Shown piece after piece: positions 1-6,091 of a DNA stretch of 6,091 nucleotides. This DNA comes from Paracoccaceae bacterium (GTDB taxonomy: Bacteria; Pseudomonadota; Alphaproteobacteria; Rhodobacterales; Rhodobacteraceae). Position 1 is the stretch's first letter. Each line of letters starts with the position of its first letter. The stretch lies in NCBI GenBank assembly GCA_019090405.1, contig JAHRVZ010000063.1:1-6091 (forward strand), given 5' to 3'. The position numbers and the translations under genes are program-made. The notes beneath the pieces are model-generated. The model ran no database searches. It saw only the letters and a list, made by a program, of their open reading frames with translations, and was not told the DNA's origin.

Positions 1-3000
1 GTCAGGTTCAGGATTCCCAGATCAACAGCCGCCAAAGTCAGCCAGACCTGATCGCCCTGTGCGGCCCCTTTGACCGCAACACGCACCCGTTGGGTCTGGC
101 GGGGTTGGGCAACCTCTGGTGTTTCAATAGCGACCGTCAACGCCTTGTTCATGGGTTCAACCAACGCATAACTAAGCCCGATAGACCGCACAGGGTTTTG
201 CCCAGCAGCCACATCCATTGGCTGGATCACAGTTGCTGTGACATATGCCCCGATGCCCCATTCTTCGGTCACTTGCAGCGGTATTTGTGACTGCCCGGCG
301 TCAACCTCGATTGCGTGGCGTTCGATCAGGTGATTTGACATCACCGAAATCATCGCAGTGCCCGCCGCACGCGGTACGATACGTAATACAGCCGTGTCAC
401 CGGGAAGATAACTGGCCTTGTCCAATGACATTTCCAACCTGTCCGGCGTTGTCGATGAATCAGCAGCGCCATACCAGCCCGCATAGAAATCTATCGAAGC
501 CGAGGTATAGGCACCGTCAATGCGCTCTACGACCAGTTCGTACTCGCCCCAATTAACCGCCTCTGACAACGCCAGCGGGACTTGTCCGACATCAGCTAGT
601 CCAGTCGCCACACGCGTACGTCGCGTTAACGGTTCCCAGTTCCAGTTGCCGTATTGCTGATACCACTGATAGCGGGTTTCTACCCGGTTCAAAGTCCAGC
701 GGACCTGCATTTCCAAAGGTTCAAGGTCTGGCGACAACCCGATGATCTGAAACCCGGCTTCGCTGCCTTCCGCGACCACATCGTCAAACATCCGTTTGAT
801 GCCAATAACAGGCGAATCCGGTCGAACATCTGCTGTCAGGCGACGTTCGACAGGGCGGGCAGATCCATCTGCCAAACGTGCAATCACTGTCGCGATCAAT
901 GGTTGACCTGTCGCGTCGGATACCGGCAATTCCAGCGGAACGATTGCCTGTCCATTGGCGTCTGTTCGTTCGCCTCCAAAATAGCTGCTTTGCGCAGTAC
1001 CGCGCACGTCATACCGGCCAAACTGATAGCCCGGCCATGCCGCCACAGAATTTGCGCTGCTTAAGATCACCTGCCCGTCGATGCTCAGATCAGAGCCCGG
1101 AGCACCGAACAAATAGCGCGCGTCGATAGACAAAGGCGGCGTGTCACCGGGGCGCAAGGGCGCGTCTGGCAGGGCAAGATCAAAGTCAATGCGTTCTGGC
1201 AGGAAGTCCTCGACCAATACAGTCTGAGTGGCCAAAGCCGGTGCATCCGGGTCGGATTTGATATCAAGCCGCCAAGTCCCGCGCGGCGCACTAAGGCCAA
1301 CCGGCAAGGCAAACACATGTCCGCCAGCCTTACCGCCATCTGAAATAAGGCGGCTATATTCCACCCCGTCCGGACGACTGAGGATCGCAATCAGCGGCAG
1401 CCCCTCGATTGCCGCAACTTTATCATCGCGTGTCAAAGTAGTGGCATGAATGACCTCGCCAGCGCGATAGGCACCGCGATCTGTGGTTAGAAATACATCC
1501 ACCGGCCCGGCAGGCGCGCGTCCTTCGACACCACGATCAGACAGATCAAAGGCCGGGTCGGTCAAAGATAAGAAACCGATGTCATCATCGCCCATTTCAG
1601 CCAAAACCATCGCCGGAGCCGCAGCCCCTGTGCCACGGGTTAATCCCGGTTCAAACGTTGCAAAACCCGTTTCATCCGTCACAGTCCGTCCCAGCACTGC
1701 ATTGGCGCGGGACAACAATGTCAGTTTAATGCCAGCCCGGGGTGCTGCATCCGACAAGCCGCGCACCTGCGTGTGCAACCCATCCGTTCCAGACATCGTG
1801 CTGATGCCGAGATTGGACAGCACAAACCACTGCGTTGCACCCGGATTATCATAGGGGTCAGCGCCCGGAACCTCGGCACTTAGCGCATAAATCCCCGGAG
1901 ATTGACCGGCAATCGCGTCAGCCATCGACAAACGAGTCGTCATGTCTCGGTTCAACTCGGTTGTTACTTCGGCCGTACCGACCCAGATTTCATCGGCTAT
2001 ATCACCATTGAATTGTTCATCCTCCCAATAGGACAAAGGACGTCCAAAATAGCCATCCTGCACCGCGCGCAGTAAATTACGGTCGCTTACTTTACGTAAC
2101 CGCAACTCTATTGTGCTTACATTGACCGTTTCCACAGGCAACGCTGCATCAGCGGATTTCGGTAGCACATAGGAACGCCCCGGGAACGTAACACTGGGCG
2201 AACGGTCGCGCACATATTGGGTAAGCTCGACATCTTTGTGCAGCGCCTCTCCGCTGGCGGATGGCAGACCTTCACGCAATGTTAACCGATACCGCGTGCC
2301 GTGTTTCAGGCCATCAATACACAGTTGATTACCATTCGCCTGAACCGCCAGACCAGATTCGGGCAGCTGCACAAACGGTTCATAATCTACCCCAGCCTTC
2401 GAAAGTCTTTCGGAAAATTCAACACAAATACGCGGAGCAGCAGAATCAGCCTCGACCAAGGTGTCGAGTACATGAAAACCATATTTACCAATGGCCCTGG
2501 TCAACGATATTTCAATATCTTTGCGCTGCTGTAACTCATAGGCTAACCGCAAAGCCGGGATCATGTCTTTGCCACGTCCAACGCTCTCTAATGCGTCGGC
2601 CAGAACCAGTAGTGCCGAGGCCTGAGCAGCTGCATTTGCCCCGCGCAAATAGCCGTTGATCGCCGCCGATACCGCCCGGTTTCCGTATTTACGTTTATCA
2701 TTGTTCTTTTCAGAACCGATCAGCAATAAACGACGCGCGTATTCGGTCCACAGGTCTGACCGATCCGTCAGTGACACCGCGATCCCGGTCCAACCCATGG
2801 CCTGTTTCGAGGAACCGGCGGCGGCGCTTGAGTTTGCATTTTTTATTGCGGTATCAAGGTTTTGACCACCTGCAGGATGGCGCAACCCAAGGTTTCGTGC
2901 TGTGTCGGATGCCAAATTCAGATCATCTTTCCCCAGGAATGACAAACCAGCAATCAGCGTGTTCGCAGCCTTACGCAGGTTTGCATCCGTCGGGATTTTG

Positions 3001-3281
3001 ACCGCCGAAAAAGCGCCGACAAAGGGCGTTTGATCGCTAACCCCTTGCTTTGGAAAACAGGCGTTTGACTGAGTGTTAAACGTAAATGCCTCACAGGCAG
3101 AATTACTGGTGCAGGCACGAACGCAAGACTTGTAATCCGTGTCAAATAGCGGGTCCAAATCGGCACCGTAGAAATCCATATCCCGCGTTGCAAAATACCT
3201 GAAATCGGGAACCGCGTTTTGCGCCGAAACACTTAGGGCAGTTGCTGCCCAAAAAACCATTGCCAAACCAACTCGTAACAT
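1..3281 (-). CDS. Alpha-2-macroglobulin family protein with N-terminal PAN/apple module (partial, C-terminus beyond left edge)
   Basis: The frame is open from the ATG at 3281 to the left edge, giving 1093 codons and no stop. Bacterial family members run to about 1,600-1,900 residues, so roughly the C-terminal third is missing. The family forms periplasmic protease traps: a protease cuts the bait region and is captured, often through a Cys-Gln thioester, which would lie outside this window. Residues 1-20 form a signal peptide ending in VSA, with no lipobox Cys. Residues about 35-95 resemble a PAN/apple module, with Cys53, 57, 63 and 75. A helical region follows to about 280. Cys286 and Cys321 are the only other cysteines and may pair. 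An MG2-like domain (YRAGE at 605-609) covers about 595-695. An aromatic-rich loop lies at 870-882. A bait-region-type domain starts near 949 (YLPGD at 958-962). The last visible residues, VDLGILNL, open the core A2M domain. The start is fixed by a strong Shine-Dalgarno. In many bacteria a pbpC-type gene follows, but that position is off the window. Confidence 0.93.
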   Translation of the reverse strand, partial: MLRVGLAMVFWAATALSVSAQNAVPDFRYFATRDMDFYGADLDPLFDTDYKSCVRACTSNSACEAFTFNTQSNACFPKQGVSDQTPFVGAFSAVKIPTDANLRKAANTLIAGLSFLGKDDLNLASDTARNLGLRHPAGGQNLDTAIKNANSSAAAGSSKQAMGWTGIAVSLTDRSDLWTEYARRLLLIGSEKNNDKRKYGNRAVSAAINGYLRGANAAAQASALLVLADALESVGRGKDMIPALRLAYELQQRKDIEISLTRAIGKYGFHVLDTLVEADSAAPRICVEFSERLSKAGVDYEPFVQLPESGLAVQANGNQLCIDGLKHGTRYRLTLREGLPSASGEALHKDVELTQYVRDRSPSVTFPGRSYVLPKSADAALPVETVNVSTIELRLRKVSDRNLLRAVQDGYFGRPLSYWEDEQFNGDIADEIWVGTAEVTTELNRDMTTRLSMADAIAGQSPGIYALSAEVPGADPYDNPGATQWFVLSNLGISTMSGTDGLHTQVRGLSDAAPRAGIKLTLLSRANAVLGRTVTDETGFATFEPGLTRGTGAAAPAMVLAEMGDDDIGFLSLTDPAFDLSDRGVEGRAPAGPVDVFLTTDRGAYRAGEVIHATTLTRDDKVAAIEGLPLIAILSRPDGVEYSRLISDGGKAGGHVFALPVGLSAPRGTWRLDIKSDPDAPALATQTVLVEDFLPERIDFDLALPDAPLRPGDTPPLSIDARYLFGAPGSDLSIDGQVILSSANSVAAWPGYQFGRYDVRGTAQSSYFGGERTDANGQAIVPLELPVSDATGQPLIATVIARLADGSARPVERRLTADVRPDSPVIGIKRMFDDVVAEGSEAGFQIIGLSPDLEPLEMQVRWTLNRVETRYQWYQQYGNWNWEPLTRRTRVATGLADVGQVPLALSEAVNWGEYELVVERIDGAYTSASIDFYAGWYGAADSSTTPDRLEMSLDKASYLPGDTAVLRIVPRAAGTAMISVMSNHLIERHAIEVDAGQSQIPLQVTEEWGIGAYVTATVIQPMDVAAGQNPVRSIGLSYALVEPMNKALTVAIETPEVAQPRQTQRVRVAVKGAAQGDQVWLTLAAVDLGILNL

Positions 3282-3286
3282 AGTGT

Positions 3287-3292
3287 CCTCCT
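3287..3292 (-). promoter_or_regulatory. Strong Shine-Dalgarno of the alpha-2-macroglobulin gene
   Basis: Read on the minus strand, AGGAGG lies 5 bases before the ATG at 3281. It is a full match to the anti-Shine-Dalgarno core. This decides the start and places the hydrophobic signal peptide directly at the N-terminus. Confidence 0.85.
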
Positions 3293-3385
3293 ACTTTGAC
3301 AGTAAAGTCGCACAAGCATCCTAGACTTGGCAACGATTCCCGACTTTCTTTTCCTTTAAGCACTTATTCACTGACTTCATTGATG

Positions 3386-3404
3386 TTGGGTGAAGAAGAC
3401 CCAA
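3386..3404. repeat. Perfect inverted repeat (6-bp arms, 7-base loop) in the kinase leader
   Basis: TTGGGT (3386-3391) and ACCCAA (3399-3404) are exact reverse complements separated by GAAGAAG. A G-T wobble between 3385 and 3405 could extend the stem. No T-tract follows on either strand, so it does not look like an intrinsic terminator. It could be a regulator operator or an RNA hairpin in the 5' leader of the kinase mRNA. Which of these holds, if any, is inference. Confidence 0.55.
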
Positions 3405-3405
3405 T

Positions 3406-3433
3406 TACTGGGCGCTAAATACTGGGCGCTAAA
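3406..3433. repeat. 14-bp perfect tandem direct repeat, two copies
   Basis: TACTGGGCGCTAAA occurs at 3406-3419 and again immediately at 3420-3433. The second copy ends 18 bases before the kinase start codon. It could be a replication-slippage duplication or a pair of binding sites for a regulator. The first copy also supplies the in-frame TAA (3416-3418) that rules out a longer kinase N-terminus. Confidence 0.8.
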
Positions 3434-3434
3434 C

Positions 3435-3455
3435 ATGCGGAGCCAGCAGGGATGA
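3435..3455 (+). CDS. Possible 6-codon leader ORF overlapping the kinase start
   Basis: The ATG at 3435 reads MRSQQG and then TGA at 3453-3455. That stop overlaps the kinase ATG at 3452-3454 in an ATGA arrangement. A weak GGG at 3424-3426, within the second tandem repeat copy, lies 8 bases upstream and might serve as its ribosome site. Start/stop overlap of this kind is known to allow translational coupling by reinitiation. An ORF this short can arise by chance, so reality as a translated unit is uncertain. Confidence 0.3.
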   Translation: MRSQQG

Positions 3456-5671
3456 GCCTTGCCAACAAACTAGCCGATGAACGGCGTGCACGACTTGCTG
3501 CTGAACGGCTGTTGGAACTCAAACAGTCCGAGCTTTCGGCTGCCAATCGCAAACTGGGGCGGCATGCTTTGGCCCTGACCCGTCAAATAGGGGAAACTCA
3601 GGCCGAGGTTGCCACGGTTCGCGATGAAAACGAAAAGGTCAAATCGGACCTGACGGTCGCCAACGAAAAAATTGAAATCGCCGAACGCCGGTTGTGGCAT
3701 TCGATTCAGACGATTCAGGATGGCTTTGCCTTTTATGATGTCGATGGCACCATGATAGGGGCAAACACCGCATACCTGGGCCTGTTTGATGGCCTGGAAG
3801 AGGTACTACCGGGCGTACCTTATGCACGAATTGTGCAACTGATGACTGACGAAGGTATTGTAAACACAGAAAATCTTGGCGCCGCTGATTGGCGCGCCAT
3901 GATGACACAGCGATGGGAATCGCCGTCACCCGAACCGATTGTCATCCGGTTGTGGAACCAAGAGTACATTAAACTGATCGACCAGCGCGGTCATGGTGGC
4001 GATATCGTTAGCCTTGCACTAAATATCACGGCAACCGTCCACTATGAGGCAGATTTGAAAACCGCGCGGCAAAAGGCCGAGGCTGCAAACCGCGCGAAAT
4101 CGGCTTTTCTGGCAAATATGAGCCATGAAATTCGCACCCCGATGAATGGTGTTGTGGGAATGGCTGAATTGCTCACCGATTCGGAACTGGATGAGGAACA
4201 GCTGCTTTATGTAAATACGATCAAAAACTCGGGAGAGGCATTGTTGGTCATCATCAACGATGTACTGGATTATTCCAAGATCGAGGCTGACAAGCTGATC
4301 CTTCACCCGGAACCCTTTGATATTGAACGATGTATTCACGAAGTCGTTATGCTGTTACAGCCCACGGCACGCGATAAAGGGTTGGATATTCTGGTTGATT
4401 TCGATCTGTTTCTGCCAACCCGCTTTGTGGGTGATCCCGGCCGGATGCGTCAGATTTTGACCAATCTGCTGGGCAATGCCATCAAATTTACCGCCTCTGG
4501 CCATGTCCTGATTCGCGTCACTGGCATTCACGACAAGGGTGATGATTTTAATATTCACATCTCCATTGAAGATACTGGAATCGGCATTTCAGAGGACAAA
4601 ATTGAACACATTTTTGGTGAGTTCAATCAAGTAGAGGACGACCGCAACCGACAGTTCGAAGGCACCGGCCTGGGCCTGGCAATTTCGCAGCGGCTGATCG
4701 GGAAAATGGGTGGCTCTATCTGGGTCGACAGCGAAGAGGGCAAAGGATCGGTCTTTGGTTTCAAGGTCACAATGGCCAAAGCAGACGGCCCCGAAGCTGA
4801 ACCTCCTGCCCTTCCTAAAGGTCTAAATCAGGCAATGGTTGTTGGTGAACAGTCTCTCAACCGTACTATTTTGGACAAACAACTGGGGCAGCTTGGGATC
4901 GAGGTTACAATTTGTTCTTCTGGTGCCGAAGCTCTGGAAACAATGCGCGATGGCATCGACTTTGTATTTGCTGAACACAATATGCCCGGCATGGATGGGA
5001 TAGAACTGGCCGAAGCGCTGAGCACAGGTAAGTCGTCTGAAGTGCCGGTATTTTTGATCAGTTCAAATCCGGGGTTCGCGCAGAACGATCCGGCACGCCA
5101 ATATTTGCACGCAATCCTGCAAAAACCGCTTTCACGCAACGAATTGTTTACCCGCTTGATCGACCTAAAGACACGCGGTTCGCAAGCGGATGAGGCGCCC
5201 CAACCAACGGAAGAAGTCAAAGAAACCAGTCAACAAACTGAATTACCCGAACCGACAGATAAGCCCCGTCTAATGCGCGTCTTGGCCGCAGAAGACAACA
5301 AAACCAACCAGTTGGTTTTTCGCAAAATGGTCAAAACCCTGAATATCGAAATTCAGTTTGCCAAAAACGGTATCGAAGCGGTTGCCGCCTTTACGGAATT
5401 CCAGCCCGATATGATATTCATGGACATTTCCATGCCTAAAATGGACGGCAAAGAGGCCACGCGCGAGATCAGAAAACTAGAGGCGACTCAGGGCGGGCAT
5501 GTCCCGATAATCGCCTTGACGGCCCATGCAATGGATGGGGATTCCGATGCAATTCTCGCTGCGGGATTGGATCACTATATGACAAAGCCGCTACGAAAAG
5601 CGGCCATTCACGAACGAATTCAAGCACATTATCCAGAAGACGTTCAACCAATTGCGCCCAACGATGCCTGA
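3452..5671 (+). CDS. Cytoplasmic PAS hybrid histidine kinase with two receiver domains
   Basis: This is a complete 739-residue protein with no membrane segment or signal peptide, so it senses a cytosolic cue or binds a membrane partner. A charged coiled coil spans about 1-80. A PAS fold, similar to the PAS_7 type, spans about 82-195. A signalling helix leads to HisKA, with phospho-acceptor His225 in SHEIRTP. The HATPase has N-box Asn338/Asn342, a DTGIG box at 374-378, an F-box near 387-396 and GTGLGL at 404-409. Receiver 1 (about 460-572) is degenerate: Gly465/Glu466 replace the acidic pair and Glu508 replaces the phospho-Asp, while Ser537 and Lys558 remain. A Glu/Pro/Gln/Thr-rich linker (about 573-606) precedes receiver 2, which is canonical with Glu614/Asp615, Asp658, Thr690 and Lys712. 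There is no HPt domain, so phosphate would pass to a separate partner. The start is supported by an upstream in-frame stop and the lack of another start between; the GGAG at 3439-3442 is a weak, distant ribosome site. Its specific signal and target are unknown. Confidence 0.95.
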   Translation: MSLANKLADERRARLAAERLLELKQSELSAANRKLGRHALALTRQIGETQAEVATVRDENEKVKSDLTVANEKIEIAERRLWHSIQTIQDGFAFYDVDGTMIGANTAYLGLFDGLEEVLPGVPYARIVQLMTDEGIVNTENLGAADWRAMMTQRWESPSPEPIVIRLWNQEYIKLIDQRGHGGDIVSLALNITATVHYEADLKTARQKAEAANRAKSAFLANMSHEIRTPMNGVVGMAELLTDSELDEEQLLYVNTIKNSGEALLVIINDVLDYSKIEADKLILHPEPFDIERCIHEVVMLLQPTARDKGLDILVDFDLFLPTRFVGDPGRMRQILTNLLGNAIKFTASGHVLIRVTGIHDKGDDFNIHISIEDTGIGISEDKIEHIFGEFNQVEDDRNRQFEGTGLGLAISQRLIGKMGGSIWVDSEEGKGSVFGFKVTMAKADGPEAEPPALPKGLNQAMVVGEQSLNRTILDKQLGQLGIEVTICSSGAEALETMRDGIDFVFAEHNMPGMDGIELAEALSTGKSSEVPVFLISSNPGFAQNDPARQYLHAILQKPLSRNELFTRLIDLKTRGSQADEAPQPTEEVKETSQQTELPEPTDKPRLMRVLAAEDNKTNQLVFRKMVKTLNIEIQFAKNGIEAVAAFTEFQPDMIFMDISMPKMDGKEATREIRKLEATQGGHVPIIALTAHAMDGDSDAILAAGLDHYMTKPLRKAAIHERIQAHYPEDVQPIAPNDA

Positions 5672-5682
5672 TCGAATTGGTT
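5646..5682. terminator. Possible bidirectional terminator hairpin between convergent genes
   Basis: AACCAATT (5646-5653) is the exact reverse complement of AATTGGTT (5675-5682). Inside, CGAT (5662-5665) pairs with ATCG (5671-5674) around a 5-base loop. This gives a 12-bp stem with an 8-base bulge on one side. It straddles the kinase stop and fills most of the 13-bp gap to the yaaA stop. The stem is AT-rich and lacks a clear T-run on either side, so it would be a weak intrinsic terminator at best. Confidence 0.35.
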
Positions 5683-5684
5683 AC

Positions 5685-6091
5685 TTATGCTTCATCAGCA
5701 ACCGACGCATAAGGGCGCACAAATACCGGACGATCCGTTTCGGACAATTCTGCACTATAGACATATCCACCCGAATCAAATTCGATCAAACCGGCTGGAT
5801 CCGTCAATCGGTTCTGCACGATATACCGTGCCATCGCCCCGCGCGCGCGTTTTGCGAAAAAACTTACGATCACCGGCTCATTGCCTTTGTCCTCTTTGAA
5901 CACTGGCGTAACCACCCGCAATTTTAGCGATTTTGCTGCAACCGCCCCGAAATATTCCTGACTGGCACAGTTTACCAAAACATCCGTGCCGACCATTTCG
6001 GCCTGCGCATTCAACGCCTTGGATAATTGATCGCGCCAATAGTCATACAGCGATTTACCCCGGCGGGTTTTCAACCGACTGCCCATCTCTA
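5685..6091 (-). CDS. yaaA: Peroxide stress protein YaaA (DUF328/UPF0246), C-terminal half; N-terminus beyond right edge
   Basis: The visible 135 codons end in TAA at 5685-5687 and stay open to the right edge. The family is about 250-260 residues, so about half is present. In E. coli YaaA is part of the OxyR peroxide response and limits intracellular free iron, protecting DNA and proteins from Fenton damage. Recognised family stretches, in order, are EMGSRLK, SLYDYW, LVNCASQEYF, PVFKEDKGN, FFAKRARGAMARY and NRLTDPAGLIEF. The Met at 6086 aligns to the internal EMG motif of the family and is preceded in frame by Glu, so it is not the true start. The gene is convergent with the kinase and separated from it by 13 bp, so they are not co-transcribed. 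Any OxyR-type control region would lie outside the window. Confidence 0.93.
   Translation of the reverse strand, partial: EMGSRLKTRRGKSLYDYWRDQLSKALNAQAEMVGTDVLVNCASQEYFGAVAAKSLKLRVVTPVFKEDKGNEPVIVSFFAKRARGAMARYIVQNRLTDPAGLIEFDSGGYVYSAELSETDRPVFVRPYASVADEA

Larger units (their letters stand above)
3282..3451. other. Divergent intergenic region between macroglobulin and kinase genes
   Basis: These 170 bp must hold the promoters of both divergent genes. Visible elements are the minus-strand Shine-Dalgarno (3287-3292), a perfect hairpin (3386-3404), a 14-bp tandem duplication (3406-3433) and a possible leader mini-ORF (3435-3455). A TTGACA hexamer at 3296-3301 and a TTGGCA at 3327-3332 resemble sigma-70 -35 boxes on the plus strand, but neither has a good -10 at 16-18 bp. 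I could not place a confident promoter for either gene. The stretch 3310-3385 shows no recognisable site. Confidence 0.7.

Noticed and set aside
90..3001. Several plus-strand open frames of 66-136 codons across this stretch
   Set aside because: They lie antisense to one continuous 1093-codon frame with clear family motifs, read as unrelated Arg/Pro/Ser/His-rich sequence, and overlap each other in different frames. They are shadows of the macroglobulin gene.
3294..3307. CTTT-N6-AAAG dyad next to the macroglobulin Shine-Dalgarno
   Set aside because: Four-base arms are expected often by chance and the centre is not symmetrical.
3296..3324. Perfect TTGACA hexamer as a plus-strand -35 box for the kinase
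   Set aside because: At 17-bp spacing the -10 hexamer is TCCTAG, only two matches to consensus. A better TAGACT sits at 20 bp, which is too far. The hexamer also lies almost at the macroglobulin ribosome site. One hexamer match alone is weak evidence.
3142..3363. Minus-strand frame of 73 codons covering the macroglobulin start region
   Set aside because: It is in another frame from the macroglobulin, carries no recognisable motif and its start has no comparable ribosome site. The strong Shine-Dalgarno serves the ATG at 3281.
3470..5651. Minus-strand open frames of 60-130 codons inside the kinase gene
   Set aside because: All are antisense to a complete kinase with every catalytic box intact, and none resembles a known protein.
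5652..5927. Plus-strand frames of 70 and 91 codons downstream of the kinase
   Set aside because: They lie antisense to the yaaA coding sequence, which has unmistakable family motifs, and have no ribosome site or family resemblance.
6086..6091. ATG at 6086 as the true start of yaaA
   Set aside because: Family members have EMG followed by Arg-Leu at this internal position. The frame continues upstream with Glu to the window edge, so the gene is truncated by the window rather than being a short protein.

Overview
This window looks like a chromosomal segment of an alphaproteobacterium, most likely a marine Rhodobacterales (roseobacter-type) organism. That placement is an inference from moderate GC content and from how the three proteins read: an alpha-2-macroglobulin with an N-terminal PAN/apple module, a soluble PAS hybrid kinase, and YaaA. 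No rRNA or other marker gene is present to confirm it. There are no tRNAs, CRISPR arrays, insertion sequences or phage genes.

Layout. Positions 1-3281 (minus strand) hold the first 1093 codons of a very large exported alpha-2-macroglobulin family protein. The reading frame is open to the left edge, so the C-terminal part, including the expected thioester region, is outside the window. Positions 3282-3451 are a 170-bp divergent intergenic region. It contains a strong Shine-Dalgarno for the macroglobulin gene, a perfect 6-bp hairpin, a perfect 14-bp tandem duplication, and a possible 6-codon leader ORF whose stop overlaps the kinase start. Positions 3452-5671 (plus strand) hold a complete 739-residue cytoplasmic hybrid histidine kinase: coiled coil, PAS, HisKA, HATPase, degenerate receiver, canonical receiver. 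After a 13-bp gap, positions 5685-6091 (minus strand) hold the C-terminal half of a YaaA-family peroxide-stress protein that runs off the right edge.

How the genes relate. The macroglobulin would act in the periplasm as a protease trap, the kinase in the cytoplasm as a phosphorelay sensor, and YaaA in the cytoplasm in iron and peroxide homeostasis. They are not an operon: the first two are divergent and the last two convergent. The only structural hint of shared control is the intergenic region between macroglobulin and kinase. No response regulator or histidine phosphotransfer (HPt) gene is present, so the kinase looks like an orphan within this window.

Most notable observations: the first receiver has Glu in place of the phospho-accepting Asp and has lost part of its acidic pocket; the kinase leader combines hairpin, tandem repeat and a start/stop-overlapping mini-ORF; and the macroglobulin carries a PAN module and a non-lipoprotein signal peptide. 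I see no evidence for a wholly new defence or mobile system here.
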